A stretch of 44,559 nt of DNA from Planctomycetota bacterium. GTDB taxonomy: Bacteria > Planctomycetota > Phycisphaerae > WQYP01. The notes below the pieces were generated by a model. It ran no database searches and had not been told where the DNA came from. It was given only the letters and a program-made list of their open reading frames with translations. This document shows positions 1-9,190 of the stretch, piece by piece (the first letter of the stretch is position 1; every line of letters begins with the position of its first letter). Location of the stretch: positions 1 through 44,559 of the forward strand of contig JAKBCC010000015.1 in NCBI GenBank assembly GCA_021808105.1, in the 5' to 3' direction. A program made the translations under genes and the position numbers.

Positions 1-5
1 GGAAC

Positions 6-1454
6 ATGGCAAGCAGCATGGGCACACGCAGCGCAAGCGCCGGCACGGTCGAACGGCCTGAAAGGCGCACATACCGCGGGCCGTTTGCCGTGATGACGAT
101 TCTGTTTTTTGTCTGGGGGTTCATGTCGGTATGGAATGATATTCTCATTCCACGCTTTAAAGACGCTTTTCATCTGGACTATTTTCAGGCCATGCTCGTG
201 GCATTGGCATTCTGCGGAGCTTATTTCGCAGGTTCGCTGGCATATTATCTGATCTCCATGTATGCGGGAGATCCTATTAACCACATCGGTTATAAAAACG
301 GCGTGATCATCGGTTTACTGATTGCCGCAGCGGGGAGCTTCCTTTTTTATCCCGCTGCGTTATTACTGTCGTATCCATTTTTTCTTGTGGCACTATTTAT
401 CGTGGGGCTGGGATTTGCCATGCTGCAAATTGCCGCCAACCCCTACATTACCATTCTGGGGCCTGAGCACACCGCTTCGAGCCGGTTGAATTTATCGCAG
501 GCCTTCAACTCGCTGGGCACAACCATCGGTCCGATCGTTGCCGGCTATCTGATTTTTAAGGTATTTAATGGCCCTGGAAGCCACGGCGCACAGAGCGTAA
601 AAATTCCCTATCTCTGTTTTGGCGGTGTGTTTCTGGCGTTGGCGGTCTGCTTCGCGTTCGCTGATTTGCCCAACTTTACCAATGTCGAACATATTCCGCG
701 CGGGGCCGGCGCACTGGCGCACCCGCATACGGTTCTGGGGATGCTTGCGATATTCATGTACGTCGGCGGCGAAGTGTGCGTGGGCAGCTCCATCATTAAT
801 TTTATGAATTTACCCGCTCTGGGCGGCCTGAGCCATCAGGCGGCGTCAAAGTATCTCTCATTTTTCTGGGGCGGATTAATGATTGGTCGCTTTATGGGGG
901 CCTTTGCATTAAGTACTGTCCGCAAGCGTCTGCGAACCGCCGCCATTATTACCATTCCCATCCTGGCGTTTGTCACAATCCGGCTGATTTCCGGAAGGGA
1001 AAACGCCTTGCATTATGGTGTGCTGCTGGCGGCCATGCTGGTTATGTTTTATCTTGGCTCATCAAGCCCGCAGCGCATGCTGGCGCTCTTCAGCCTGGTG
1101 ATCATTGCCCTGCTGCTGACGGGCATGTTGTCCGTCGGTGCTACTGCGATCTGGGCGATTCTGGGTATCGGCCTATTTGATTCCATCATGTGGTCGAATA
1201 TTTTTTCACTGGCTATTGAAGGGCTTGGGCCTCTGAAAAGTCAGGCGGCGTCCGTGCTGATGATGGCGGTGTTAGGCGGCGCGTTGATGCCGCCACTGCA
1301 AGGTATCGTGGCCGATCACTTCGGCATTCAATTCTCTTTTATTGTGCCGATGTTCTCCTACGCATTCATCACCTTCTACGGCGTATATGGCTACCGTGCG
1401 GGGCGGCGGAAAGAATCTGTGCCGTTGAATCCGGAAGTTATTCCGGGCAGCTAA
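6..1454 (+). CDS. FHS-family sugar/H+ symporter (fucose permease-like)
   Basis: A 482-residue MFS membrane protein with about 12 hydrophobic segments. The stretch around residues 138-178 (QIAANPYITILG, then SRLNLSQAFNSLGT) is the signature of the fucose-glucose-galactose:H+ symporter family, so it most likely imports a hexose or deoxyhexose across the inner membrane. The central loop is long and hydrophilic, as in FucP. Only five bases lie upstream, so the ribosome binding site and any longer start cannot be judged; ATGs at 6 and 18 are both possible. It converges on a GH105 hydrolase, which fits uptake of plant-polysaccharide sugars. The exact substrate is not readable from sequence. Confidence 0.85.
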   Translation: MASSMGTRSASAGTVERPERRTYRGPFAVMTILFFVWGFMSVWNDILIPRFKDAFHLDYFQAMLVALAFCGAYFAGSLAYYLISMYAGDPINHIGYKNGVIIGLLIAAAGSFLFYPAALLLSYPFFLVALFIVGLGFAMLQIAANPYITILGPEHTASSRLNLSQAFNSLGTTIGPIVAGYLIFKVFNGPGSHGAQSVKIPYLCFGGVFLALAVCFAFADLPNFTNVEHIPRGAGALAHPHTVLGMLAIFMYVGGEVCVGSSIINFMNLPALGGLSHQAASKYLSFFWGGLMIGRFMGAFALSTVRKRLRTAAIITIPILAFVTIRLISGRENALHYGVLLAAMLVMFYLGSSSPQRMLALFSLVIIALLLTGMLSVGATAIWAILGIGLFDSIMWSNIFSLAIEGLGPLKSQAASVLMMAVLGGALMPPLQGIVADHFGIQFSFIVPMFSYAFITFYGVYGYRAGRRKESVPLNPEVIPGS

Positions 1455-1483
1455 CCTTCAAGCACCAACCGCTTTCCCCCCTG

Positions 1484-2584
1484 TCAGCGGCACAGTTGCC
1501 GGGCGGCCCACATCATGGAAAACTGCCCGTGCAGATTGCCGGTCTGTTTGGGGCGGCTTAAATAATAGGCCCAGTTATTGGCGTGTTCTGTTAATATGCA
1601 CACATCTCGAACATTATATTTGCTGTCCAGCCGGCGGCACAACGCCAGCCAGCCTTTTCTTACCGCTGTGCGATACTTGCTGCCGCGCAGCCACCCATGA
1701 TTTACGCCCGCCGCCAAGGCATAAGTAAACATGCCGGTGCAGGAAGATTCTTTCCAGGCCTTGGGGTCGTTGACCACTTGTCGCCACATTCCATCTTTGG
1801 CCTGATACTTCAGTAATCCGGCCATCATCGCCCGATAGCTGGTCATCATATGGGCATAACCCGGAATCGTCGCGGGTAATCCGGTGACCGCCTCGGTTAA
1901 CGCGGAGGCCATCCATCCGTCGCCGCGTCCCCAATAAACATGGGCCTTAATGCCATGAAAAAATAATCCGTCCGGCTGTTGAAAATCTTTGATAAAAAGC
2001 AGCAGCTCCCGCACCGCTCTTCGGGCATAACGTTTTTTATGCGTGATCTGGAACGCATGAATTTGTACCGCCGCCAGCTTGAAGGCTCCGTCAAGATAAT
2101 AATTGGTTTCCCTGCTAAGTTTTCCGGCAATCGGCTTGCTCCACTGGGCCAAGGCAAAGCGCATGCCGAGTTTCAGGTAAGGCTTGCCGCCGGTCTGCTG
2201 ATAGATTTCCAACGGTAAAAGTCCGAATACACTGTTGTCCACATTGACCGGAGGCGGAACATATTTGCGTCCGCGCCGGGTCAGGACAACGGCATAGCGC
2301 TTAACCACGGCCGCCAGGAGATGCTTCTCCCCGATACTGCCGGTAAACTGCGCCGCGGCGTACCCTGCGCAGCTTTCCATATACGAAAATCCGTGGGCCA
2401 TGGCAAAATGTTTGCGCGCCAGCAGGTTCCGCACCAGTTTTATTCCCACGGTACGGGGCTGGTCCCCTTTGGGCCAGGGACCCCAGTTGGCCACCGTGGC
2501 AGCACCCCGGCAGGTAAAGGCTGTCCCGGATAAGAGCATGAGAAACAAAAACAGAAAAATCAGATGCCGCCGCCATGCCATCAT
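1484..2584 (-). CDS. Glycoside hydrolase family 105/88-type unsaturated rhamnogalacturonyl hydrolase
   Basis: The 366-residue product starts with a cleavable signal peptide (LIFLFLFLMLLSGTAFTCRG), so it is exported. The core carries the GH105 hallmark WGRGDGWMASALTEA near residue 220, with further conserved pieces SSCTGMF and YYLDGAFK. The fold is an (alpha/alpha)6 barrel that hydrates and releases the terminal unsaturated uronic acid left by pectin or ulvan lyases. The aspartate in GRGDGW is one of the family's catalytic acids. It lies tail-to-tail with the sugar permease. The start is at a double ATG with no strong Shine-Dalgarno; either ATG gives the same signal peptide. Confidence 0.85.
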   Translation of the reverse strand: MMAWRRHLIFLFLFLMLLSGTAFTCRGAATVANWGPWPKGDQPRTVGIKLVRNLLARKHFAMAHGFSYMESCAGYAAAQFTGSIGEKHLLAAVVKRYAVVLTRRGRKYVPPPVNVDNSVFGLLPLEIYQQTGGKPYLKLGMRFALAQWSKPIAGKLSRETNYYLDGAFKLAAVQIHAFQITHKKRYARRAVRELLLFIKDFQQPDGLFFHGIKAHVYWGRGDGWMASALTEAVTGLPATIPGYAHMMTSYRAMMAGLLKYQAKDGMWRQVVNDPKAWKESSCTGMFTYALAAGVNHGWLRGSKYRTAVRKGWLALCRRLDSKYNVRDVCILTEHANNWAYYLSRPKQTGNLHGQFSMMWAARQLCR

Positions 2585-2932
2585 TGCACCATTTCAAAAG
2601 CAGGAAAAGAGGTTGAAAACCACCGCCGCCGGTCAGGTCCTGGCTTGCCGCGCAGGGGCCAAGCCAACGGTTTGGCATGATAACACCGTAACTCCCATGC
2701 GCCCAACAGGCGACAAAGCAGGGGACAAAGTCGGATAGCTCTCAGGCGGCACGGGTTTGCCCCGGACCAACTGAAGGCGTACAATTTCAGGCGTGTTCGC
2801 ACGGTTGAGGTGGGGTCAGCTTTTTTCGACTCTACCGGATACCTCGGCAGCCCACGGGCTTGGTCCGTGTGACACATCGGTTTGGCCCAGGGCCGCAGAA
2901 GGGCCTGAAGGTTTCGGTTTTACGGAGTATCC
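2585..2932. other. Intergenic region between hydrolase and Rrf2 gene
   Basis: This stretch lies between divergent genes and must hold both promoters. I see a short GGGCC/GGCCC hairpin about 40 bases before the Rrf2 start and an ACGGAG ribosome binding site for that gene, but no coding sequence and no promoter I would commit to. Confidence 0.4.
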
Positions 2933-3370
2933 ATGCAGCTTTCCAAACGCACGCAATATGGAATTCGTGCGCTTATTTGTTTGTGTGAGGCGTATCCGCG
3001 TGGGTACATCCAAACGCGGGAACTTGCCGCCCGCGAAGCATTACCACCAAAATTTCTGGAATCGATTTTGTCATCCCTGGCGCGCGGTAAATTTTTAATC
3101 TCAAAAATCGGGGCGATGGGGGGCTACCGCCTGGCCCGCAGCCCCGAACATATTATCGTGGGAGAAGTCATCGGACGCCTGGAAGGCAAGAAACTCACGC
3201 AGGAAAACGTTGAACTCCATGATGATATGAAGCCCGGCGAAATGGCGGTAGAAATACTGCAGACCCGCATTTCCGCCGCCATGTGTGACGTGATGGACTC
3301 CACAACACTCGCGACGCTTGTGGAGCAGGTCGGGCAGAAGAGTCGCGGAGGACAGATGTACTATATATGA
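2933..3370 (+). CDS. Rrf2-family transcriptional regulator
   Basis: A 145-residue protein opening with MQLSKRTQYGIRALICL, the N-terminal winged-helix signature of Rrf2 proteins, followed by LPPKFLESILSSL and GAMGGYRLAR, which cover the recognition helix and wing. The three clustered cysteines that bind Fe-S in IscR and NsrR are absent, so iron-sulphur sensing is not supported; only scattered cysteines remain. An ACGGAG site precedes the ATG. The stop overlaps the start of the DUF502 gene, so the two are translationally coupled. Ligand and targets are unknown. Confidence 0.85.
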   Translation: MQLSKRTQYGIRALICLCEAYPRGYIQTRELAAREALPPKFLESILSSLARGKFLISKIGAMGGYRLARSPEHIIVGEVIGRLEGKKLTQENVELHDDMKPGEMAVEILQTRISAAMCDVMDSTTLATLVEQVGQKSRGGQMYYI

Positions 3371-4152
3371 CACAGAAGCCCGCACCATCTTCGCCCGGAT
3401 CGCCCCCGGAAAAATTACGCAAAGTTCCCCAGGGGGGTGAATTTCGCCGGCACATGCAATCGGTTTTCATCGGCGGTTTTGTCGTCCTGATTCCCCTGCT
3501 TGTAACGCTGTATATCCTGAGCTTTATTTATCAGTTTGCCACGGGCTTTTCATATCCTGTAGCGCACTGGATGCTTGAATCCAATATTTTTGGCCGCTTT
3601 GGCCCCATTGATACCAGCAGAGCCGCCGGGTATCTCGCGCCTGTGCTGGCCGTGCTGCTGACGGCCGGATTTATTTACCTGATGGGCGTGTTAACGACCT
3701 TCGTAATCGGTCGGCGGATTCTCAATGGCGTGGATCGCTTTGTTGAAAATCTGCCGCTGTTGAAAGGCATTTACGGTACCACCAAACAGGTCATCGGCGT
3801 GTTTCGGCAAAGCGGCGGGGGAGCCGGATTTCAACGCGTGGTGCTGGTCGAATTTCCACGCCTCGGGCTGTGGACCATCGCGTTTGTCACCAACGAAATT
3901 ACCGATACATCGCGCGGTGAAAAGTATGTCACCATCTTTATCCCCATGACGCCCAACCCCACCAGCGGCTTTTTCCAGATGGTGCGGGAACATGACGTAC
4001 GCAATACCGACTGGACCGTTGATCAGGGAATAAAAATTGTCCTTAGCGGCGGATTGCTTGCGCCCAATGAGTTAAATTTTGGTGACTCCGCCGCAACTCT
4101 TATCGCAGCCGAGAAAGCCGCCATCGCGGGTTCCGGGAAAAATAGCGACTGA
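3367..4152 (+). CDS. DUF502 membrane protein
   Basis: A 261-residue protein with a proline-rich cytoplasmic N-terminus, two or three membrane spans (FIGGFVVLIPLLVTLYILSF and LAPVLAVLLTAGFIYLMGVL) and the typical DUF502 block LPLLKGIYGTTKQV, then VVLVEFPRLGLWTIAFVT and FIPMTPNPTSGF. The family is widespread in bacteria and plants and has no settled biochemical role. The ATG overlaps the stop of the upstream Rrf2 gene by four bases (ATGA), indicating co-expression. The C-terminus ends in an Ala/Gly-rich tail. Confidence 0.85.
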   Translation: MTQKPAPSSPGSPPEKLRKVPQGGEFRRHMQSVFIGGFVVLIPLLVTLYILSFIYQFATGFSYPVAHWMLESNIFGRFGPIDTSRAAGYLAPVLAVLLTAGFIYLMGVLTTFVIGRRILNGVDRFVENLPLLKGIYGTTKQVIGVFRQSGGGAGFQRVVLVEFPRLGLWTIAFVTNEITDTSRGEKYVTIFIPMTPNPTSGFFQMVREHDVRNTDWTVDQGIKIVLSGGLLAPNELNFGDSAATLIAAEKAAIAGSGKNSD

Positions 4153-4219
4153 TCTCCGATGCTATAGGATGGCGGCAGCGCGGTGAATGCGACACGCTGG
4201 CGCTGGCCGCAATCTCAAA

Positions 4220-5458
4220 TCAGGATTCAAATTCTACCCGTGGGGCGGAAAGTAAAATCCCGGCGGCCACCACACCTAAAATGGCCGCGTAGCCATACGC
4301 CCACACCCAGGAGGCGTGAATGTTATACAGCAAGCCCATGAGAATGTTGGCAAAAAATAACCCCAAACTGCGCGTGGCGGTTAAAGCTCCCATGCCGCTG
4401 CCGGTTTTCTTGGCGGGAATAATCAGTGAAATAATCGTCGGTTCCAGGGTTTCAATCACTCCCAGCGCCAATCCCATTAACGCCACCACCGGGTAAAACA
4501 AAAACGCCGAACCGTGCAGGGCACTAACCGCCGCCATACCGCCGGCCCCAATGCCGCCCGCCAGATATCCCGCCAAGGCCAATGCTTTCACATTGTGCTT
4601 ATTGAATTTACCAACCACCAGGCCGGTCAGCGCCGAGACGCCGAAAAAAACCACATACGCCAAAACCGCCAACGCCCGGCTGCCGGTGGCCTGATCAACG
4701 GTAAGAATGGGAAATCCAAAGCTGAAGGAACTGAATCCATATAACCCCGTGGCCCAGAGCAAGCGGCGATACAAAGTCCGACGGCCCGTATCGGCGGCTG
4801 CATCAGCCGTGTTCCCCGTTCCGGCGGAACCTTTTGCACCCGCACCCGCAACATCCGGTTCTTCAACTTTTCTATTTCGCACCAGCGCCAGAACCGCACT
4901 GGAACAAAGCAGCGGAATAATGGTGACCAGAAATATGATCTTTAACGGTGTGCCGCCCCAAATCAGGATCATGGTGCCGGTGGCCGCCAGAAATCCGCCG
5001 CCGATGTCTAATGCGTGCAACAACCCAAACGCTTTTCTGCGATTAGCGCGTAACACCATGTGCGTCATAAGCGTGCGCCGCGGCGGCGATCGGAAATTCC
5101 TGGCCCACCAGCCCCCGGCAAATAAGGCCACCGCCGCCACCGGCGTTGCCGCCAGCCCGGCTAAAGATAAAAGCGGAATAAATAAATTACCCGTCAAGGC
5201 TATTTTCTTATGTCCGTAACGGTCGCCCAGCCGACCGCCCATTAAACCAAATAGCGCGCCCGGGCCATAACTGATGGCTGTAGCCAACGCGAATACCCAG
5301 ACTGCCGCGTGCAGATTCATCACGAGAAACAGGGGGAATATCGCCAGTACAGCCTGATAACCCAGGTCCGCAAAACACGCAGAAAGGCAGATAAACAGCA
5401 CCTCGCGTGTGAGCCATGAATGTTTTGGTTCTGAAGTTGCGGGAATCGTATCACTCAT
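4220..5458 (-). CDS. MFS transporter
   Basis: A major facilitator protein of about 412 residues with 12 predicted spans. The loop after TM2 carries GLMGGRLGDRYGHKK, the MFS motif A, and a long Ala/Gly-rich cytoplasmic loop separates the two halves near residue 200. It is probably a drug or metabolite exporter; no substrate motif is visible. I chose ATG at 5458 (MSDTIPATSEP); an in-frame TTG at 5494 would add 12 polar residues. Neither has a clear ribosome binding site. Upstream lies a perfect inverted GGTACC repeat at 5509-5556. Confidence 0.8.
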   Translation of the reverse strand: MSDTIPATSEPKHSWLTREVLFICLSACFADLGYQAVLAIFPLFLVMNLHAAVWVFALATAISYGPGALFGLMGGRLGDRYGHKKIALTGNLFIPLLSLAGLAATPVAAVALFAGGWWARNFRSPPRRTLMTHMVLRANRRKAFGLLHALDIGGGFLAATGTMILIWGGTPLKIIFLVTIIPLLCSSAVLALVRNRKVEEPDVAGAGAKGSAGTGNTADAAADTGRRTLYRRLLWATGLYGFSSFSFGFPILTVDQATGSRALAVLAYVVFFGVSALTGLVVGKFNKHNVKALALAGYLAGGIGAGGMAAVSALHGSAFLFYPVVALMGLALGVIETLEPTIISLIIPAKKTGSGMGALTATRSLGLFFANILMGLLYNIHASWVWAYGYAAILGVVAAGILLSAPRVEFES

Positions 5459-5508
5459 ACGATGCGTTGTACGGTCATCGATGTCGGCAGTCAACTGTGA
5501 CGCAAAAC

Positions 5509-5556
5509 AAAGGTACCTGACACCTTTGTTTTGAAATAAAGGTGTCAGGTACCTTT
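5509..5556. repeat. Inverted pair of GGTACC palindromic repeats
   Basis: Two 19-base arms, AAAGGTACCTGACACCTTT at 5509-5527 and its exact complement at 5538-5556, face each other across 10 bases. The same unit occurs twice as direct repeats at 13887-13987. Such short palindromes are typical of REP-like non-autonomous elements; here the pair would form a strong hairpin at the 5' side of the MFS gene. Confidence 0.8.
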
Positions 5557-5711
5557 TATCGGAGGAATTCTACGAAAAGCTATGCCGGGAGGCTTTCCGG
5601 GGAATGGCCGGGATTGCGCCGGGAAAAATACCGCGGTCTCACTGGGTGTGCGCTGGGTTGCCGGCGACGGGGGAAGGCATGTCGTGCCATTACATTGCAA
5701 CTCGCGGCAAA

Positions 5712-5738
5712 CTCAACGCTGCCGCATTGAGCTACGGG
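5712..5738 (+). repeat. Dispersed REP-like hairpin, copy 1
   Basis: First of six copies of an intergenic motif whose core is CTCAACGCTGCCGCATTGAG followed by CTACGGG. On the opposite strand the RNA would pair 8 bp (with one G-U) around a GGCA tetraloop. The 30-40 bases before it are also partly conserved among copies. Confidence 0.8.
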
Positions 5739-5836
5739 AATGTTGGGGGGGGCGCGGCATGGCGTTTCCTTTCACCGCGTGGTGGGGAACGGGCGGCGGG
5801 GGAACGGGGTGCTTTTGCCACGGTGCCATGGGGGGA

Positions 5837-7288
5837 CTATTTCATTTCTGTGCGAAGTAGTATGACGGATGGCTCCTCGCGATGGGCGAGTTTGCGTTGC
5901 AGGGTGCGCACAGAGATGCCGATGGCGTGGGCGGCTTTGGTGCGGTTGTTGGAAAAACGGATCATCGCGGCGTTAATGGCCTGATGTTCAAGTTGGGCCA
6001 GCGTCAGTATCGGCCCGTCGCTCATGGGTGAGGACACGCCGGAGTCGCCGGAAAAGTTGACGGTGGTAAAAGGATGCGGCGGCACTGCGGCTTCGATGAA
6101 TGGCTTGGCGATCGCGGGTGGCAGATCCCCCAGTACAAGCGTGGTTCTGGACTTATCAGACAACACCATGGCGCGCTCAATGACATTCAGGAGTTCCCGC
6201 ACATTCCCCGGCCAGTGGTAACGTTCCAGCGCTTCCAGGGCCGGCGCACTGATCGATGTGACATTGCAGTCATTTTGCAGGTTCACGCGTTCAATGAATC
6301 CGCGCACCAGCAACGCAATGTCCTCCGCACGTTCCCGCAGCGGCGGCATGCGAATGGTGATGATATTGAGGCGATAGTACAAATCCTCGCGGAATTGGCC
6401 CTTGGCAACCATCGCCGGCAGATCACGGCTCGTGGCGGCCACCACGCGCGTATCAACTTTGATTTCACGATGCCCGCCCAGCGGGGTCACAATGCGGTTT
6501 TCCAGAACCCGCAGCAGCTTGGCTTGCAGCGGCAGGGAACAATCGCCAATTTCATCAATAAATAAAGTGCCTCCGCTGGCGGCTTCGAAGCGGCCCACAC
6601 GCGTGCCGGCGGCTCCGGTAAACGCACCTTTTTCATAGCCAAATAATTCGCTTTCCACCAGGGATTCCGGCATGGCCGCGCAGTTCAGGGCGATAAATGC
6701 TCCGGCGCTGCGCGGAGAATTTCGGTGAATGGCCTGGGCCGCCAGGTCTTTGCCGGTTCCGGATTCGCCCAGAATCAACACGGTGCTGAAGGCCTGGCTG
6801 GAACGGGCGATCAAACGAAAAACATTCTTCATCGCCGAGGAGTGGCCTAACATCCCATCCTTGGTGCCATCCAATTCCGGTTCGTCTGCGGCACCGGCGG
6901 ACTTGGCATTCGTCTGGCAGGCCTGCACCAGCCCCATGAGCCGGGTGAGCATAAGTCTGGCATCCACAAGATTATCCATGCCGTGGTGGTGCCCGGCGTT
7001 GATGGCTTGAACCAGTTTGTCCACCGATTGCGTTTCACGAACCAGCGGCAGCGGAGTTTCAGGAAAATAAGTTCGCCAGTGGGCCATGAGATCAAGGCCT
7101 GAAATGTCGCCCGCAATCACGCCGGCGACAATCCCGTCGATCCCCCGGTCCACAAAATCTAAAGCCTTTTCGATGGAGTCCGTCACTTTGACATTGTACC
7201 CCGCCTGGGTCAGCAGGCGTTCCATCGCGGCACGTTCGGTGGGATTATCTTCAATAACCAATATCTCGAGGTGTTCAGTGGTCTTCAT
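5837..7288 (-). CDS. Sigma-54-dependent response-regulator-like activator (NtrC family) with degenerate receiver
   Basis: The 483-residue protein has three parts: a CheY-like N-terminal domain (about 8-120), an AAA+ sigma-54 interaction domain (about 145-375) and a Fis-type helix-turn-helix (about 435-470). The AAA+ domain is complete: Walker A GESGTGK (174-180), the sigma-54 contact loop GAFTGA (221-226) and Walker B TLFIDE (241-246). The receiver keeps the acidic pair E13-D14, but the position that should be the phospho-accepting aspartate is Gly56 (IVAGVIAGD), and the conserved lysine near 105 is missing. It should therefore not be switched by ordinary phosphorylation. It is a natural candidate activator of the sigma-54 promoters found at 9.4-17.5 kb. 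Ribosome binding site CGGAG lies upstream of the ATG. Confidence 0.9.
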   Translation of the reverse strand: MKTTEHLEILVIEDNPTERAAMERLLTQAGYNVKVTDSIEKALDFVDRGIDGIVAGVIAGDISGLDLMAHWRTYFPETPLPLVRETQSVDKLVQAINAGHHHGMDNLVDARLMLTRLMGLVQACQTNAKSAGAADEPELDGTKDGMLGHSSAMKNVFRLIARSSQAFSTVLILGESGTGKDLAAQAIHRNSPRSAGAFIALNCAAMPESLVESELFGYEKGAFTGAAGTRVGRFEAASGGTLFIDEIGDCSLPLQAKLLRVLENRIVTPLGGHREIKVDTRVVAATSRDLPAMVAKGQFREDLYYRLNIITIRMPPLRERAEDIALLVRGFIERVNLQNDCNVTSISAPALEALERYHWPGNVRELLNVIERAMVLSDKSRTTLVLGDLPPAIAKPFIEAAVPPHPFTTVNFSGDSGVSSPMSDGPILTLAQLEHQAINAAMIRFSNNRTKAAHAIGISVRTLQRKLAHREEPSVILLRTEMK

Positions 7289-7442
7289 GCCTTTCGCTCC
7301 GATAGCTGTTTGCGTTCAGGAGTCCTGGATAGTCTGGTGGCCCTTTCCCTGACGGTAAGTTGCCCCCTGATTTCCATCCTTGGCGGTAACATAGTCCCCC
7401 CCTAGCGCTTCATTCATTGCACAGTTCAGGCGCGGGGAAAGC

Positions 7443-7487
7443 AAAAAAAGCCGGGAATACCATTTTTTGGAAAGATATTCCCGGCTT
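7443..7487 (-). terminator. Rho-independent terminator
   Basis: On the minus strand AAGCCGGGAATA pairs with TATTCCCGGCTT across an 18-base loop and is followed by a run of T. It sits 56 bases past the stop of the PEP-CTERM-like gene and before the activator gene, so it separates the two transcripts. Confidence 0.85.
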
Positions 7488-7542
7488 GTGTGACGTCAGA
7501 TCATAGATTTATCATCACGAACTCGTGCACGGTGAGCTCATT

Positions 7543-8214
7543 TTAGAGTGTTGTGCGACGAAACTTCAGACCGCCAACGACAGCCATGCCGGCCAAGGTC
7601 AGCAGCGTGGGCCACAGGGCCGCAGGAAGTGGAGCAGCGGAGGGAGGTCCGCCGGCGGGTGCGGCACTGGCCGGAATATTCACCTGCTTCTGTACAAGGT
7701 CCGTCTGGCCATTGGGATTGGTAATGGTCACATTGGTGGCGGCCTGTGACATGAAATTAAGCGTAGGGCTGTTGAAGGTACTGGAATCGGTGGACATCAC
7801 CGTGATATACCCGATAGCTTCCGTACCGGAGGAAACATACTTGCTTCCGGTGTACATGAACTTGTAGGTGCCGCCGTCCATGCTGGTGTCCGCTGGACTG
7901 CCAAACGATCCGGTTATTCCGGTGTTGGTCATCGTGAAGGTGGGGGTGGCCGTAAGGGCGGCGGCGGTTCCCCCTAAGTTCAGGCTGACAAAGGCCTGAT
8001 TGAGACCTGAACCCAGCAGGGTAGATCCGGAAGTACCAAAGGTCAGGTAATAGGTGTAATCATACGTACCGGCAGCGGAGCCGGCAGTGCCGACCGGGCT
8101 GGCCGAGGTCAGTACGATTTCCGCTTGAGCGGCTGGACCGGAAGCGGAAATAAACCCGGCACAAGCGACCGCAGCCGCCAATGCCATTCCAAGTTTTGCA
8201 TAAGTTCTGTTCAT
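7543..8214 (-). CDS. Secreted protein with VPLPA/PEP-CTERM-like C-terminal sorting signal
   Basis: A 223-residue exported protein: signal peptide at residues 1-31 (LGMALAAAVACAGFISASG) and a Ser/Thr/Gly-rich beta-type body. The C-terminus has APLPAALW, a hydrophobic helix (LLTLAGMAVVGGL) and a basic end (KFRR). That tripartite tail matches the PEP-CTERM class, in its VPLPA variant, which is cleaved by exosortase and linked to exopolysaccharide production. No exosortase gene is in this window. The body has no domain I recognise. It has its own terminator at 7443-7487. Confidence 0.75.
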   Translation of the reverse strand: MNRTYAKLGMALAAAVACAGFISASGPAAQAEIVLTSASPVGTAGSAAGTYDYTYYLTFGTSGSTLLGSGLNQAFVSLNLGGTAAALTATPTFTMTNTGITGSFGSPADTSMDGGTYKFMYTGSKYVSSGTEAIGYITVMSTDSSTFNSPTLNFMSQAATNVTITNPNGQTDLVQKQVNIPASAAPAGGPPSAAPLPAALWPTLLTLAGMAVVGGLKFRRTTL

Positions 8215-8450
8215 GTGAGCTTTCCTTTTTTATTCGTTCGGGGAACGCCGCGCCGGGCGTGAACACGTCGGGCGCGGAACATTCCTGAACTTGCTTCATT
8301 TTTATGGTTTTCATCTGTGCAATTGGAGACAACCAATTAAAAACACCGACAAAATACCCGAGATATTCCAGCGGCATTCATACGTTGTGGTATCGCGGTG
8401 CACCGGAATACCACAGCTCATGAACCAGCCGACAGAGTATGTTGTTTCTC

Positions 8451-8648
8451 TCAACCTGGATTTCTGGATACCGCGCCACCGGGTATACGGCCATATCCGG
8501 ACACTGATTCGGATATCACGTCCCGTGGTGCCTCCCTGGGCTTGTAAGGCCGAAGTCGCCGGGGATCGCCCGTGCGACGAGCACGTAGAGCGATCACAGC
8601 GGCTGCGATCAGCGGTATCGTAGCGATCATGAATAACGACATTACCAT
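8451..8648 (-). CDS. Small membrane protein, unknown
   Basis: A 65-residue frame starting ATG 8648 behind an AGGGGGA ribosome binding site. Residues 2-22 (VMSLFMIATIPLIAAAVIAL) form one membrane span followed by an Arg-rich stretch (RARRTGDPRRLRPYKPR), so the positive end should stay in the cytoplasm. It begins 12 bases after the stop of the lipoprotein gene, suggesting one transcript. The last 25 residues are low in character and could reflect a longer chance frame. No family recognised. Confidence 0.45.
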   Translation of the reverse strand: MVMSLFMIATIPLIAAAVIALRARRTGDPRRLRPYKPREAPRDVISESVSGYGRIPGGAVSRNPG

Positions 8649-8660
8649 ACGTCCCCCTTA

Positions 8661-9041
8661 TTATTGGTTGCCCTGGCTCATCACAGTAATACTGGTGCGG
8701 CCCACCACCCATTGGCCGTCATTCTTGGCATAGGCGGTAACCATATATCCACCCGGCTGGGATGCGGAAAATCTCGCTTCCTGATTGCCCCGTGAATTGT
8801 CCGGCATAATTTTCGCGGTGGTGGGGGAGACCTTCCAATGGAGCTTGGAGTTGGTGAGATCCAGCGTGGTGGCGTGCACCCAGACCGTACTACCCACCTG
8901 CACTGTATGATGCTCCGGATGGAGGCTGATCCTGGCCATATTATTATTGGAATGGTAGGATTGCGAGCAACCCCCGACACCCAGAGCCAGCGTGCCCGCC
9001 AGAGCGGAGGCCAGAACAAAACGGGGCAAAGTGAACTTCAT
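8661..9041 (-). CDS. Small lipoprotein with Ig-like fold, unknown
   Basis: The 126-residue product begins MKFTLPRFVLASALAGTLALGVGGCSQ, a lipoprotein signal with lipobox GVGGC. The body (about 35-125) is rich in alternating polar and hydrophobic residues (HTVQVGSTVWVHATT, GGYMVTAYAKND), suggesting a bacterial Ig-like beta-sandwich. I use ATG 9041 because AAGGAG lies 8 bases upstream; a longer frame exists but lacks both features. It shares a likely transcript with the small membrane protein behind it. Confidence 0.7.
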   Translation of the reverse strand: MKFTLPRFVLASALAGTLALGVGGCSQSYHSNNNMARISLHPEHHTVQVGSTVWVHATTLDLTNSKLHWKVSPTTAKIMPDNSRGNQEARFSASQPGGYMVTAYAKNDGQWVVGRTSITVMSQGNQ

Positions 9042-9190
9042 AAACGTCTCCTTGGTTAGACCGGAATAAAACATAGACCACACAACATATTCGTTTCCGC
9101 GGCTACGGGAGGTGGTATTCCGCCGCACCGGGATTCAGGCGTTGCCTGTACAGGCCGGGCGTTAAATTCCGCTGCCGCCTGCCTTCAACA

